A stretch of DNA of 64,000 nt from Allantophomopsis cytisporea (taxonomy: Eukaryota; Ascomycota; Leotiomycetes; Phacidiales; Phacidiaceae). The stretch's first letter is position 1, and each line of letters begins with the position of its first letter. Below, piece by piece: positions 1 to 12,500 of the stretch. Where the stretch lies: assembly GCA_024752435.1 (NCBI GenBank), contig CP103021.1:1798001-1862000 (forward strand), written 5' to 3'. The position numbers and the translations under genes were made by a program. The notes beneath the pieces were generated by a model that did not search any database, had not been told where the DNA came from, and saw only the letters and a program-made list of their open reading frames with translations.

Positions 1-436
1 TTTGAAGCATGGGCATAAGCATCAGTTTTACTTCAATAGATTCACCGACCTATCGCCTTATCTATAGAGCCGAGTCCAACCTTCGATATTGTGATTCTTT
101 CAGTCTTAACAACTATGAGCTTCCTATGTGCTTTCAAGACCTGCACAAATTACATCCGCCTGTTATTCCGATTGGACAAGCAGCTTGCAAAAGCCATAGG
201 GAATTTGTGTAACTGCGATACATGCTGTATGGCGAGTGAACCACCTGACCGTTAGATGGTGCAACTTCAACTCTAAGGCTCCCCGCTCCGCCTCAATGCT
301 TCAAATTCTTCCTTCGACCTCGTGAAAAATATTGACCTCACAGTTTCACTCACAAGCTCGAGTCTGTTGATGCGCATCTCCATAACCTGCTCCCTACTGT
401 AATTCGAGCGATTTGGCTTGACATCACGCTTTCAAA
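1..436. other. upstream region of the first NACHT gene
   Basis: No gene is supported here. A 67-codon open frame at 9-212 has no recognisable family, no signal peptide and no splice partner. The last 150 bases are the likely promoter and leader of the NACHT gene starting at 437, whose ATG is preceded by A at -3. Confidence 0.5.
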
Positions 437-3400
437 ATGCTATCTCTCTTCAGTCGCAGGAAACCCAGGTACGTCGAAATTATTTTTATTTTCACCTAGC
501 TGTACTAACTCCACTTTACGTAGTCAAGACCTCTGGACCGAGGCTGTAGAGCAGCTTAGCGTCGATGTCAGACAAAACATCAACTTTGGCGGTCACAAGA
601 GGCTCCAGGCACTGTCAAATTTGCTTCAGTTGACCGATGATTCGAGAAAGGAGTGCCGCAGTAAGCAATGGAAATACATTCGCAAGAGTGGAGAGTCAGT
701 CAGTGTCCGGGACATGCTTGGAAAGATTGTCAAGTGGGCGATCGTCTTCAAGGATGTTGGAGATACTATTGTTCAATATGATCCGGTGCATTCTGCACTA
801 CCATGGGCTGGTTTTCGATTCATTCTCCAGGTGCGTTGATGAAGATCATATCAGACTTGACGAACTAACTCCTCTTAGATTGCAATTAATGACACCGAAA
901 ACTATGGCTGTATTATTGAACATGTGGCTTCAATCGCAGAGATCATCTGTCGCTGCACAATATTAGAACACATCTGTCGCTGTTCACAATCTCCAGCGAT
1001 TGAAGAGCTTACAAGATCCCTAATCAATCTTTACGTCAAAATCTTAACTTACCTCTCCAAAGCAAAAACTTATTTCGAGAAAAATACTGCCAGTTCGTAT
1101 TGCATTTTGATTATAAAACATTAGCTGACAAAATGGTAGAACGTATCATAGTAGATGCTTTCTTGATGCAGTCAAATTTCAATTCTTATTTCGCTACTGT
1201 TACTGCTGCGCAAGAAGGAGTTGACCGCTGTTCAAGCCTTGCCACAATTCAAGGTCAGTACAGCACCGAAGTTGATTCACGATAATCTAATATCATTCAG
1301 AGCAAATGTCCAATCACAAAGAACTGAAGGATATTCTTCAACGGATTGACGGGCCTATGAAACGACTTGATGAAAACATCAAATTCATATCAGACTCTTT
1401 GAATGGTAAGTTTGACGTAAGCGTCAAGTCAGGTATGCTGACAGATGTCAGAATCAAAACGAAGAGAAATCCTAGAATGGATCTCTGCTGAGCCATACAA
1501 CAAGTACCATACTCAGACAGCGAAAGAAGTGCTCCGGGGAACTGGCAAATGGCTGCTCTCAGACACCGAATTCCAGAGTTGGAAGAACGACAGTGCCTCC
1601 TCAATCATCTGGCTACGTGGGAACCCAGGTTCAGGTAGGATACTTTTACCCTCACTTCTAAATCTATACTAACTTTTGAAAGGCAAGAGTAAATTAGTGT
1701 GAGCGTTAAGAAGTGCAATACTAAAAAAGTACTAATCTCTCTAGATCTATGGTCATCAATGATGCTATCGACGCCTCTGATGCTTCCCAAAGTCGCCCTC
1801 CAGTCTATTTCTACTGCTCTCGAAACACTGCAGAGCCCAATCGTGCCAATCCCGATGCCATCATGGCTAGTTTGGCTAGACAACTATCATGCCTCAAACC
1901 TGGGGCCACTCTTTTACAACCAGCTATAGAGCTCTATAAAAAGAAACACTCCAACGACAGTTCAGCTGTATGTCTCAGTGTGCAAGAGAGCTGCACACTC
2001 ATCCTCGATCTTGTCAAGCACTATGACTTGACCACAATCGTCATTGATGCAATTGATGAGTGCAAGCGAGAAAGACGACCCGAATTATTGAACGCACTAG
2101 AGCAGATCCTCAAAACTTCGCGTAGTCTTGTCAAGATATTCGTATCTAGTCGCAATGACCAGGATATTGTTTGTCGCTTGGAACACTATCCCAATCTTGC
2201 AATCGCATCGAACAAAAATGCTCGCGATATTGAATTGTTCGTGAGAACAGAAACCAATCGACTTATTGCAGACAAACTACTACTACTGCATAGTAGTAGT
2301 AGAGATGAGTTGAAGGAAAAGATTGTGGAGAGAATATCAAGTGAAGCTGACGGCATGTAAGTCTTTTGTTCCATTTGCCTCTTCGAATTACTAATCTTTG
2401 TCAGGTTCATGTGGGCCAAGCTGCAACTACAGATGTTGTGTGACCAAGTCACCGATGAAGCTATTCGGGAGCGTCTTGGGAAGCTGCCGCCCAAGCTTGC
2501 AGAGATTTATGCCGAGCTTCATGGCAATATCTTAGCTCGTTCCCAAGCAGACAAACGTATCGCTACAGCAGTGTTTAGCTGGCTTCTTTGTGCTCAAAAA
2601 ACTATATACTCAAGGGAATTCCTGGCTGCGATATCAATCAACTCAGAGGGTTCCACAGAACAAGTATTAAAAGGCCAAGTTCTACACATCTGCGCTAATT
2701 TGGTCATCTTGGATACTACGCAAGACGTCTTTCGATTTGCGCATCTCTCGGTCAGAGAGTTTCTGGAGACTCAGCCGTGTTATGAGATATCCGAGATAAA
2801 CGCTCTGGCTGCAGAAGTTTGTCTGCTAAGATTGATCTGCACTGTTTACACCACAGAGACCGAAGAATTCCTTTCGAAATTTTGCCACATGCCATTGGCA
2901 GGGTCCGAGATTGAATATAGATTGAGATCGTATGCATCTGACTACTGGGGTGAGCACTGTTCTCTAGCTGGTCAGGCAAGGTCTCGTGGCAAACTCAAGG
3001 AGATCGTATCATTCTTTCTGCCCGGCACAGCAGATCCAAAGTGGCTAATTGACTGGGTTGATTATATGAGAAGCGACACATCCTCTACGATATGTATAAG
3101 TGAAAGAAATAAGAGTCAAAATGCGATGGCAGATTCGGCCCTCGTTCTCTTTATTGCATGTTCCTTTGACTTCCCAGAAGTTCTAGAGAGCTGGATGGCT
3201 AATAATGCGTACCCTTACGACCTTCGTAACAAAGAGGGATTTTCTGCTATGGGTGCAGCTGTAAGAAGCGGAAGTTTAGGGGCGTTATCATATCTGTTAA
3301 ACAAAAAGAAAACAGAAATTTCCGAAACCTTCCTTATTGAGATGGTCTCATCATATAATGATGGGGAATTCATTGTCGACGTTCTTCAAAGAACGCCAAC

Positions 3401-5147
3401 AGATGACAGAATCATTTCAGAGCTGATGAAGGCTACGGCAGAGAATGAGTACTGTAGAGAGAAGGTGATGGAACTTATCCTTGACAGGTGGCCTGATATC
3501 CCCATCACTGAAGAAACAGTCAAGGCCGTAGCAGGAAGTGGAGTGGTGAATATGCGACGACTGCTGGATAGACGTCCGGATGTCATAATTACTCAAGGGG
3601 TACTCACTGCTGCAGCAATGACTGAGTACGGTCGTGGAGAGCAGACTATAGGCCTAATCCTTGATCGAAAACCAGATACCTCAATCACCGAAGAAGTCTT
3701 CATTGCTGCAACACATGCTAAATACGGCGGTGGAGATGAGGTGCTCAGACTGCTACTTGACCGCTATCTTAATATTCCACTTTCTCAAGACCTACTTCTA
3801 GCTATACGACGGTCGGAAGCGTATGATTTTGATCGGGAAAACCGTCATCGTTCGAAGAAGCAGATCACGGGTAGTGCAGTAAGGATGATGAGAATGATAC
3901 TTGACAAAAGACCTGATATTCCAATACCTGAGGAGTTTGTCGAGGCTCTGATAGAAGAAGTATTCGATAATCCATCCCTCTTAGTCTTTCTATTTGACTA
4001 TCAGCCTGTAATCCCATTATCTTCAAAGTTGCTAGAAGCTGCAGCTCGGCATCGTAATGAAATGGAATTAAGGCACCTGCTTGACCCAAGGCCGGAAATT
4101 GCAATTACTAAAGAGGTGCTTATAGCTGCAGCACAAAACTGGCGCCAAGCACACAAGATTGTCGAGCTTCTGCTTGACCGAAAGCCCGATGTCGATGTCA
4201 CTGAGGAGGTGCTTGCAGCTGCAGTACAAAATGGCGGCAGAGGATATAATATTGTCAAGCTTCTGCTTGACCGAAAGCCCGATGTAGATGTCACTGAGGA
4301 GGTGCTTGCAGCTGCAGCACAAAACTACATCAATGGATATAATATTGTCAAGCTTCTGCTTGACCGAAAGCCCGATGTAGATGTCACTGAGGAGGTGCTT
4401 GCAGCTGCAGTACAAAACAGCAAAAGTGGATATAATATTGTCAAGCTTCTGCTTGACCGAAAGCCCGATGTAGATGTCACTGAGGAGGTGCTTGCAGCTG
4501 CAGTACAAAACAGCAAAAGTGGATATGAGATTGTCAAGCTTCTGCTTGACCGAAAGCCCGATGTAGATGTCACTGAGGAAGTGCTTGCAGCTGCAGTACA
4601 AAACGGCGACAGAGGACACGAGATTGTCAAGCTTCTGCTTGACCGAAAGCCCGATGTCGATGTCACTGAGGAGGTGCTTGCAGCTGCAGTACAAAACCGG
4701 TCCAGTGGAGATGAGATTGTCGAGCTTCTGCTTGACCGAAATCCCGATGTTGAGGTGACTCAAGAGGTACTCATAGCTGCAGCAGTCAATGGAAACCTCG
4801 AAGCTCTCAGATTACTCCACGGGAGAGAAAGAACCACTTCGATGTTTGAATACTGGATGAAGGTTGCAAAGTTATCTCGAGCGGCATATTGGAGCGATAT
4901 ACCTGCAATTCAACATCTACTCGAAGATGAAACTCTCGAGTGTGATTTGCCGGATAAATACGGCCGTGCTCCTTTGTGGTATTTAGCAGAGAGTTCTGCA
5001 ATAGAAGTTCAAATTCTTCTTAAGAAGGGGGCTGATGGAAGACGACAAGACGTCAATGGTGTATCGCCTTATCATCGGGCACAGGTAAGTTGGGTGCGCG
5101 AGGAAATTCTCAAGGTCTTCAAGCAGTTTGGGTATGAGGAAGATTGA
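437..5147 (+). CDS. NACHT STAND (NLR-like) receptor with ankyrin-like 31-residue repeats
   Basis: Nine exons by my reading: 437-468, 524-830, 879-1092, 1152-1253, 1301-1405, 1452-1634, 1683-1698, 1745-2356 and 2405-5147. They total 4314 nt, or 1437 residues, with every phase consistent. The donor at 1093 (gttcgt) is the weakest site. The first ~300 residues are the helical domain common in front of fungal NACHT modules (LPWAGFRF signature). The NACHT module has Walker A GNPGSGKS at 310-317 and Walker B IVIDAIDE at 418-425, followed by the usual winged-helix-like part (FAHLSVREFLE). From about residue 860 a superhelical repeat region follows: first divergent units, then seven almost identical ones (1102-1318), then two more ankyrin-like segments. 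Such proteins are signal-transducing ATPases; in fungi several act in heterokaryon incompatibility or non-self sensing. The ligand and downstream effector cannot be read from the sequence. No separate death effector domain was recognised at the N-terminus. Intact as modelled. Confidence 0.85.
1683..1698 (+). other. 16-nt micro-exon inside the P-loop
   Basis: This exon supplies most of the GKSKL segment of the Walker A motif. Intron 1635-1682 interrupts the glycine codon just before the catalytic lysine, and intron 1699-1744 follows immediately. Both introns have good sites (gtaggat..gaaag and gtgagc..ctctag). Skipping the exon would remove the catalytic lysine and shift the frame. Confidence 0.75.
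4137..4787 (+). repeat. seven tandem 93-bp coding repeats
   Basis: Seven units start at 4137, 4230, 4323, 4416, 4509, 4602 and 4695, each 93 bp (31 residues). The framework reads N-x6-IVKLLLDRKPDVDVTEEVL-AAAxQ and is nearly identical even at silent positions. Almost all differences fall in codons 2-7 of each unit, which read WRQAHK, GGRGYN, YINGYN, SKSGYN, SKSGYE, GDRGHE and RSSGDE. The last unit is also diverged in its second half. Related but much older units lie upstream at about 3420-4136. The pattern suggests recent duplication or concerted exchange with diversification of a small surface patch. Confidence 0.93.
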
Positions 5148-5420
5148 ATCGCCTTTGAGTGAGGCGAAGTCACAAGTACTCCAATATAGTTTATTCTCCA
5201 ATTGAAATCATCCCTAGTTTGTTGATATTAAATCGTTGTGTTTTGCTTAGGAAAAAAGAGAGAAGCTGCTTTTTCCCAACGTAGCGTCTAGTTAGTACAG
5301 TAAAACTATATCAGATTAAGCGCCGATGAATGGGACTGAAAGCTTATTTAGCTACATAATCTGTCATTGATTTTTTTTTTTTTTTTTTTTTTGGAATTCC
5401 AGTCACAGACTTTACAGCAG
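5148..5420. other. 3' flank with 22-nt poly(T) tract
   Basis: Downstream region of the NACHT gene. It holds an uninterrupted run of 22 T at 5371-5392 and no coding signal. Confidence 0.6.
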
Positions 5421-5821
5421 TCAAGATGCCAGTCTGACTGTGACCCCCTGAACTCTTTGACTCTTCCCAGGATCTATAGAAATTAAGTCCACGTCAATGA
5501 TGTCCACAATGGTCTGGTTTGCCATATCTCTTCGGTAAAAGGCCTGATACTCCACCTAACCATCCGATTCGCGAACGATACAACAGCCCAAGCCATCGTC
5601 CTCATCGAAAGCAGACGCATATTCTCCCGCAAGTTTGATGCCCTTAGTATAGTGACGCAAGCCTTCCATAGAGTAAACGCCAACTATAATCTCTAGCTCT
5701 ATGCCGGCCTACTCGTTCAGAGTGTCGGTCGTATCGTAGTTCTCTTCATTAGCCATGGCTACAATGAATACGTCGTACTGTTGTAGGCTTGAAATGTAGC
5801 TGAAGATTGTGCTGGCTATCT
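5421..5821 (-). pseudogene. decayed protein-coding remnant, family unknown
   Basis: Read on the minus strand, one frame carries protein-like sequence (DVFIVAMANEENYDTTDTLN, then AGIELEIIVGVYSMEGLRHY, then GIKLAGEYASAFDEDDGLGC). It is broken by TAG at 5711-5709 and TAG at 5558-5556, exactly 51 codons apart in the same frame. Both stops could come from CAG by one C-to-T change. No start codon or upstream exon could be joined with confidence. I do not recognise the family. Confidence 0.4.
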
Positions 5822-7680
5822 AGCCAGGAATTGCCCAACTTGAGAACGCTCGCAACTACTGCTGATGACAGAGGATGGCTCTGTGAGGTCCAACAGCCGT
5901 TGATGATCCAATTTTATTGGTAGGAATAGGCTTTTTCGAAGGTATCTGCTGAGATTGAAGAAGATCAGGTTAACAGTAACAGCGGCAGGTAGAAAAGCTG
6001 AGATCACACATGTCCAGTAGTGACAAATCCGCAAATCTTCTCATCGTGATGACTGTTTCTGATTACCAACTCGTCCACTTCACTTGTGAGAAGCAGACCA
6101 AAGGCAACAACGTGCTGGCTTTACTGATGCATGAAGCAATCATCGACGTTCTATATGCTAAAAGCAAGTTGTACGATGTAAGAACTTCAATCTCAAAGAA
6201 AATAACGTAGAAAGCCCCATCAGCATGCTCATGCAAATGCAACCTAGAACGGGGAGAAAACACAAACACCAAGATCAGGGTATGCAAAATACAAATACAA
6301 GCTAAAACAAACCACGCACACATAAAAGCACTCATTGCCCATCCTCATCCCTCACCAAAATCACCGCAAAATTTCCAAACATCACCACGAACAAAGTGGG
6401 AGCGTCGAGGTCTCGGACATTCCATCGGGCTGAAGTTACTCCTGTTCGGAGCATTTCCCCTAGGGAACGGGCCGAGGGACGAGCTCCACCTCTTCACTAC
6501 GGAGTATAAAACACAGGCTTCCGTGAAACATTTTCATAGGGCTTTTCACACTTCCCATATGTCAGGCGCGCGCGGATACGCATGCGCTGAATCAGTGGAG
6601 CGGAAATGGGTGTATCCTTGCATGTGGTATCAGACTTTGGGTTGTTTGCGATGTGGTGGATCGGCGTGATTGTGTGGAGTTATGCAGAGTCTTGTACCCT
6701 TTGTTCCGGGATTGATATTTTTTATTCACGGTGCGGTTGATTATGGTCGTGATCACCGTCTACCTGGGTTTTGGTTCGTGGAGATGTGATATGAATATCC
6801 CATTGTGTTTATTGGAATCCCAGGCGCCGGAGAGTTGGGGTGAGTACGATGGGTAACACAATTTTGTGAAAGCGAACTCGAATACGAATACCTTGATGCT
6901 CTCACTTTACCTTGACTGATGGAAGCTGAAGTTGGACTGCGCGCTGTGGAGCTGACGTCGCATGGTGTGGTGTGGCGTCGCGTGCGCAATGGCCTCGGTC
7001 GTTTGATGGTCTATTCACTGGCTAATTCATGCGGCGGAAAGGGAGAGGGGACCTTGTTCTGCTGTGATTGAGGGCTGAGCGGGTGGGTCGGGATGACTTG
7101 TGTTTGCCTTTTCTTTCCTTGTTCTAGAATGTTGAGAACTCATCCAGGAACCTGTTACATATGGAGAGTTTTGGTTGAATTGATTCGAATCGAATGAGGC
7201 TTGGGGATATCCGTCGTGGAGAGGTTGATATGTTTGAGTGATAGTATTTGGGATACTTAGGATATATTGTATGAGATGAGGTAAGACGGACCAAGAAGAC
7301 ATGCTCCTGTCCCACAACTCCAGCCATTATATGACGCGTGATTGTTGCCTATGTGATATTCCATTGAGGAGATTCATTAGTTGAGGTGGCTCTACCAGGA
7401 GGAAGCTTGTCATGTAAGCATGGCCGTGCTGGCTCGTAGTTTAAAGTTTTGATGACTCGTGAGTGAAAGGGCATGAGTTCGGGTGGCTTTTATCGATAGT
7501 GAAACTTGGTGTCCATAATGGTACGAGTATGGATGCATAGATTTAATGCCAGATCAATTATCTACCTTGTTGAGATTTTTATTAAAGTTCTTATTGACTT
7601 TTAAGTCTGGACGAGGAATGATACAATATGCATGTACCGTAATACCTACCTTGAGTATTATATCATTATGTTTATATTTA

Positions 7681-7758
7681 TGTATGCATATGTATGCATA
7701 TGCGTATGTATGTTTGTATGTATGTATGTATGTATGTATGTATGTATGTATGTATGCG
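7681..7758. repeat. TATG/GTAT microsatellite
   Basis: Tetranucleotide tract, interrupted at its 5' end (TATGCA units) and nearly perfect from about 7707. Both strands stay open through it, which creates spurious ORFs on either strand. Confidence 0.95.
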
Positions 7759-7899
7759 TGTATACACCGAGTTGACTTGACTCGAGATTCAAAAATTCTC
7801 ATATTTCCTGACTCATGTTTTTGATAAGCGTCACCGACTTCCAACGTCTCAATCTCCATCAAAGACTCGTCCATCATTCTCATCCACATAATGACATAC

Positions 7900-7943
7900 T
7901 CAATATCAGCATCAACATCAATATCAACATCAACATCAACATG
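7900..7943. repeat. CATCAA hexamer/trimer tract
   Basis: Seven or so imperfect ATCAAC/ATCAAT units. Simple repeat without coding context. Confidence 0.9.
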
Positions 7944-9572
7944 ACCCTGAATGTATCTTCATGACTCAGCCCTACTTCATACCTTGGCATGTTTCTAATT
8001 CACCATCGCAGAATCCATAATAACAACTCCGTCAGTATCATATCATACACCGCACTTTACTCTTGTCGGCGGCTTGTCACCTCCTACACCAACCTGCGCC
8101 ACGCATGCCAAAGTCCGATCGGGTCATGGCGACCCGATAATTCAGTCACAATTGGTAATACACAACCATGCACGGTAGTATATAAGACATAAACTTTGTA
8201 TAAACCCCAACATCATAGCACAATTCTCTCATAACCGTGCATAATCCCTTCATAACCCTACATAACTTCGTATAAGCCGCATAAAACCCCTTCCCCGGTA
8301 TCTCGTTGCCGATTCAATTAGTGAGGATCGTAGGACCACATTTGGTGCTAAAGGACGCCAGGGCGGGAGAGAAGACGTTGAGAAAATTAGTATAGTTGAA
8401 AGTCAATAACACCGATGGAATTCTTACTCGCTCGTTTTGCTTTTTTCTATTTTCTTTTTTCTTTCATTACACGGTATTTTGTATACGATGGACCTATCAT
8501 ATATGCATTTGTACGAACTACAAAGGACTTGACCCTTCCATGTACTTTCTTTTCTACAGTAAAAAGAGGAACTGAATACTAAAATAATACGAAATGAACA
8601 AGTATTAGCTACTACTCGACAATACATCGAGGTGAGAACATGTAATTAATCATCGGATTGGCATGGAAAATGGACTTTCCCAACTCCATCTCTCCCTTTA
8701 CCCTTCCTCATCTACATCGTACAGCATCCAGCTCTATCTTTCTTTTCGGACTACCTTATTCAAGACCCACCTAAGAAATAACTAGAAGAAGATTGATTAT
8801 TGCTAGCTCAGAGAATGGAAAAGAATGGATCCATTTTTAGTGCAATCCTCTCTCCTCATCTCATCTCATCTCCATCCACCACCAGATTCTTTTCTGGTAT
8901 CTATCCATCCCCTTAACTGGTATGTATCTGTCATCCATCAACAACGGCACCGTCAACATCAACACCCTTGAGTAACCAAACGGGCCCGCGGGGAGATTAT
9001 TCTTCCTTGGTGCATGCTTGTCATGAAGTGGGTTACCCAATCGGTAGGCCAAAACCATCCAAAGACCTGCCTTAACCCCATCAATCCCCAGTAAAATCCG
9101 AGCACCAGCTCAGCAATACCTCAATCAATGTCTCCGAGCTTGTGCCTCCATATTACTCACTCTAAGTCTCTATGGCGGTAAATGGGAAAGTATCCTCTAC
9201 TCTGTTACTGATTATCTGCTTTCACTGTCGGTTCATAAACACAATACATACAGCTTGTGCAATCGTGCATAGAAATCGTGTGCGTACATCGTGTGCAGGC
9301 ATCGTGCATCATCCCCAACCCAGTCAGACACTTACTCCACACCCAAATCAATCATATAAGTACTTTCGCTCCGCCGGTACGTTTGTGACAATTCCAGTCT
9401 TTGGACAATTGAACCATCTTCGCCGAAGAAAAGTCTATCCTTCAACGGATACGACCATAATATTAATATATCAGAAGACCTAGTCTTCTCTTCCTTCCCT
9501 TCTTTTCTTTTCTATTTATCGGATCTCCATTATAGACACCATAGATAAGATTCCAACTCCAGGATTCCTATC

Positions 9573-12500
9573 ATGGCGACACCGGTTCCGCAAGGACCAG
9601 TTGCAGCAGGTGGTGCCGAGATATCACACGTAGTAGCGGAGGAATGGCACGACAGCAACCGCACAGCAACATCGACATCCACCACGGAAGCCTCCGTCGA
9701 TGAGGAAGAATTGGCCGTGAAGGATCTCCAACCTGACGACCCCAAGATCCGCGAACTTGCCCGCACAATCACCCAACACTCCGTCAAGAATGCCGCCGGC
9801 GAATACGAGAACCCCTTCCATGGCTCCTCGGATCCCGCCCTCGACCCCACCTCCGGCAAGTTTAATGCCAGGGCCTGGGTAAAGACTCTTATTAGCATCA
9901 CATCGCGTGACCCTGAACGTTACCCTAAGCGTGTGGCTGGTGTTTCGTACACGAACTTGAATGTTCATGGTTTCGGTAAACCTACGGATTATCAGAAGAC
10001 TTTTGGAAATTACCCATTGGAGGTCGGAAGTCTTTTCAACAGGATGAGGGGGAGAGGCCAGACCAAGATTCAGATCCTGCGGAATTTCGATGGGCTGGTC
10101 AAGTCTGGTGAGATGTTGGTTGTGCTTGGTAGACCTGGAAGTGGTTGTTCGACCCTTTTGAAGACAATCTCTGGCGAGACGCATGGATTCTTTGTTGATG
10201 AGAACTCGCATATCAACTACCAAGGTATGTTTATCCGCTCCATTGCATCCAATCAGGAATTAATGGTTGTCAGGAATTCCCATGGAGACTATGCACAAGG
10301 ATTTCAGAGGAGAATGTATCTACCAAGCAGAGGTGGATGTCCATTTCCCTCAACTGACAGTAGGAGAGACACTTGCTTTTGCGGCCGAAGCGAGAGCCCC
10401 AAGCAACCGTCTCCCAGGCGTCACTCGCAAGCAATATGCGGAGCATATGCGCGATGTAATTATGGCCATTTTCGGACTTTCCCACACCATCAACACCAAG
10501 GTCGGTAACGACTACATCCGAGGAGTATCCGGAGGAGAGCGAAAGCGCGTGAGTATCGCCGAGGCCGCTTTGGGAGGAAGTCCAGTACAATGTTGGGACA
10601 ACAGCACAAGAGGATTGGATAGTGCGACTGCCTTGGAATTCGTCAAGACATTGAAAATCAATACCGAACTTGGCGGCGCCACCGCCGTAGTCGCCATCTA
10701 CCAAGCATCGCAGAGCATCTACGACGTCTTCGACAAAGTCGCCGTCCTGTACGAGGGTCGCCAGATCTACTTCGGCCACAAGGATAACGCCAAGCAGTTC
10801 TTCCTGAACATGGGCTTCGACTGCCCAGAGCGCCAGACCACGGCTGATTTCCTCACGTCATTGACTAGTCCTGCCGAACGTATTGCGAAGGCTGGCTGGG
10901 AGCACAGGGTCCCGCATACGCCTGAGGAGTTTGAGAAGCGCTGGTTGGAGAGCGAGGATCGCGCTCAGCTCCTTCGTGATATTCAGGCCTATGAGGCTGA
11001 GTTCCCTGTTGGTGGAGCTTCTCTCGAGGAGTTCCGTGAGGGCCGTAGCGCCCAGCAGATGAAAAGGATGAGACCAAAGTCTCCTTATACCATCTCAGTG
11101 TCACATCAGATTAAGCTTTGTATTAATCGTGGCTTCTTGAGACTTAAAGGTGATCTGGGTCTTACGCTTACGGGTCTCATCGGTAATTCTTGCATGGCCT
11201 TGATTGTTAGCAGTGTTTTCTACAATCTACCGAACAACACTGGGTATCTCTACAGTCGTGGAGCCTTGCTCTTCTTCGCTATTCTTCTTAATGCTTTCTC
11301 TAGTGCTCTGGAAGTATGCTACCTCCTATCAATTATTATCATTGAGACTGAACTGACAATATTATAGATTTTGACTTTGTATGCTCAACGACCAATTGTT
11401 GAAAAGCATTCCAAATACGCCTTCTACCACCCCTTTGCCGAAGCTGTTGCGTCCATGATCTGCGATTTACCAAACAAGATCATGACAGCCATCTTCTTCA
11501 ACCTCGTGCTCTATTTCATGACGAATCTCCGTCGCGAACCAGGCCATTTCTTCGTCTTCTTCCTGTTTAGTTTCATGTGTACTCTGACCATGTCCATGGT
11601 CTTCCGAAGCATTGCTTCTCTATCTCGAAGTTTATCCCAGGCCATGGCTCCAGCTGCAGTCTTCATCCTCGCTCTCGTCGTATATACCGGTTTCACCATC
11701 CCCACGAAGCTCATGCACCCATGGTTCAGATGGATCAATTACCTCGATCCCGTAGGTTACGCCTTCGAGGCCCTCATGATCAACGAGTTCTCTGGCCGCC
11801 ACATCCCCTGTGCCGCATACGTGCCCTCTGGTGGGAGCTACAACAACGTTGACCCCAGTCAGAGAATTTGTTCTGCTACCGGCTCCGCTGCAGGCGCCGA
11901 TTACCTCGATGGGGACACCTATATCGAGCAGAACTACGGCTACCACAAGTCGCATCTCTGGAGAAACTTCGGTATCCTCATCGCTCTCATGATATTCGGT
12001 CTCGCCGTCTACCTCAGTGCTACGGAATTCATCACTGCTCAGCGCTCTAAGGGTGAGGTTCTCGTATTCCCACGTACCCAAATCAAAAAGTACGGCAAGA
12101 AGGACGAAGAATCTGGCGAGGACTCTCGCATGACCTCTGCTACTGTCGCCGACGAGAAAGCTGGCGCCGCCGGTGATGTCCCCCCATCCATTCAGAAGCA
12201 AACTGCTATTTTCCACTGGGATAACGTGCACTATGACATCAAGATCAAGGGTGAACCTAGAAAACTTCTCGATGGTGTTGATGGCTGGGTTAAGCCCGGA
12301 ACTTTGACTGCACTCATGGGTGTATCTGGGGCAGGAAAAACTACTCTTTTGGATGTGCTTGCTAGTCGTGTTACCATGGGTGTTGTCACTGGAGAGATGC
12401 TTGTTGATGGCCGTCAAAGAGACAGCGGATTCCAGCGCAAAACTGGTTACGTCCAACAGCAAGATCTTCATTTGTCCACCTCTACTGTCCGCGAAGCCCT

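Larger units (their letters stand above)
5822..9572. other. long intergenic region upstream of the ABC transporter gene
   Basis: No convincing gene. Short open frames here have low-complexity or random-looking translations. The region holds a TATG-type microsatellite (about 7681-7758), a CATCAA run (7900-7943), a degenerate CATAA-rich stretch (8195-8290) and long pyrimidine runs near 9484-9515. A palindromic CCGCGG at 8986-8991 resembles the core of the yeast pleiotropic drug response element, and a TATAAG lies at 9355, about 215 bases before the ABC start. Both are suggestive only. Confidence 0.5.

Noticed and set aside
1085..1452. Apparent frameshifts in the first NACHT gene
   Set aside because: Choosing acceptors at 1151 and 1451 gives introns of 59 and 46 nt with matching phases, and the whole CDS becomes a multiple of three. 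No pseudogene call needed.
4068..4763. 231-codon antisense frame with perfect internal repeats
   Set aside because: Periodicity is inherited from the 93-bp repeats of the sense gene. The sense frame continues a NACHT protein.
7546..7889. Open frames on both strands through the TATG microsatellite
   Set aside because: Low-complexity products of a tetranucleotide repeat; no start context or homology.
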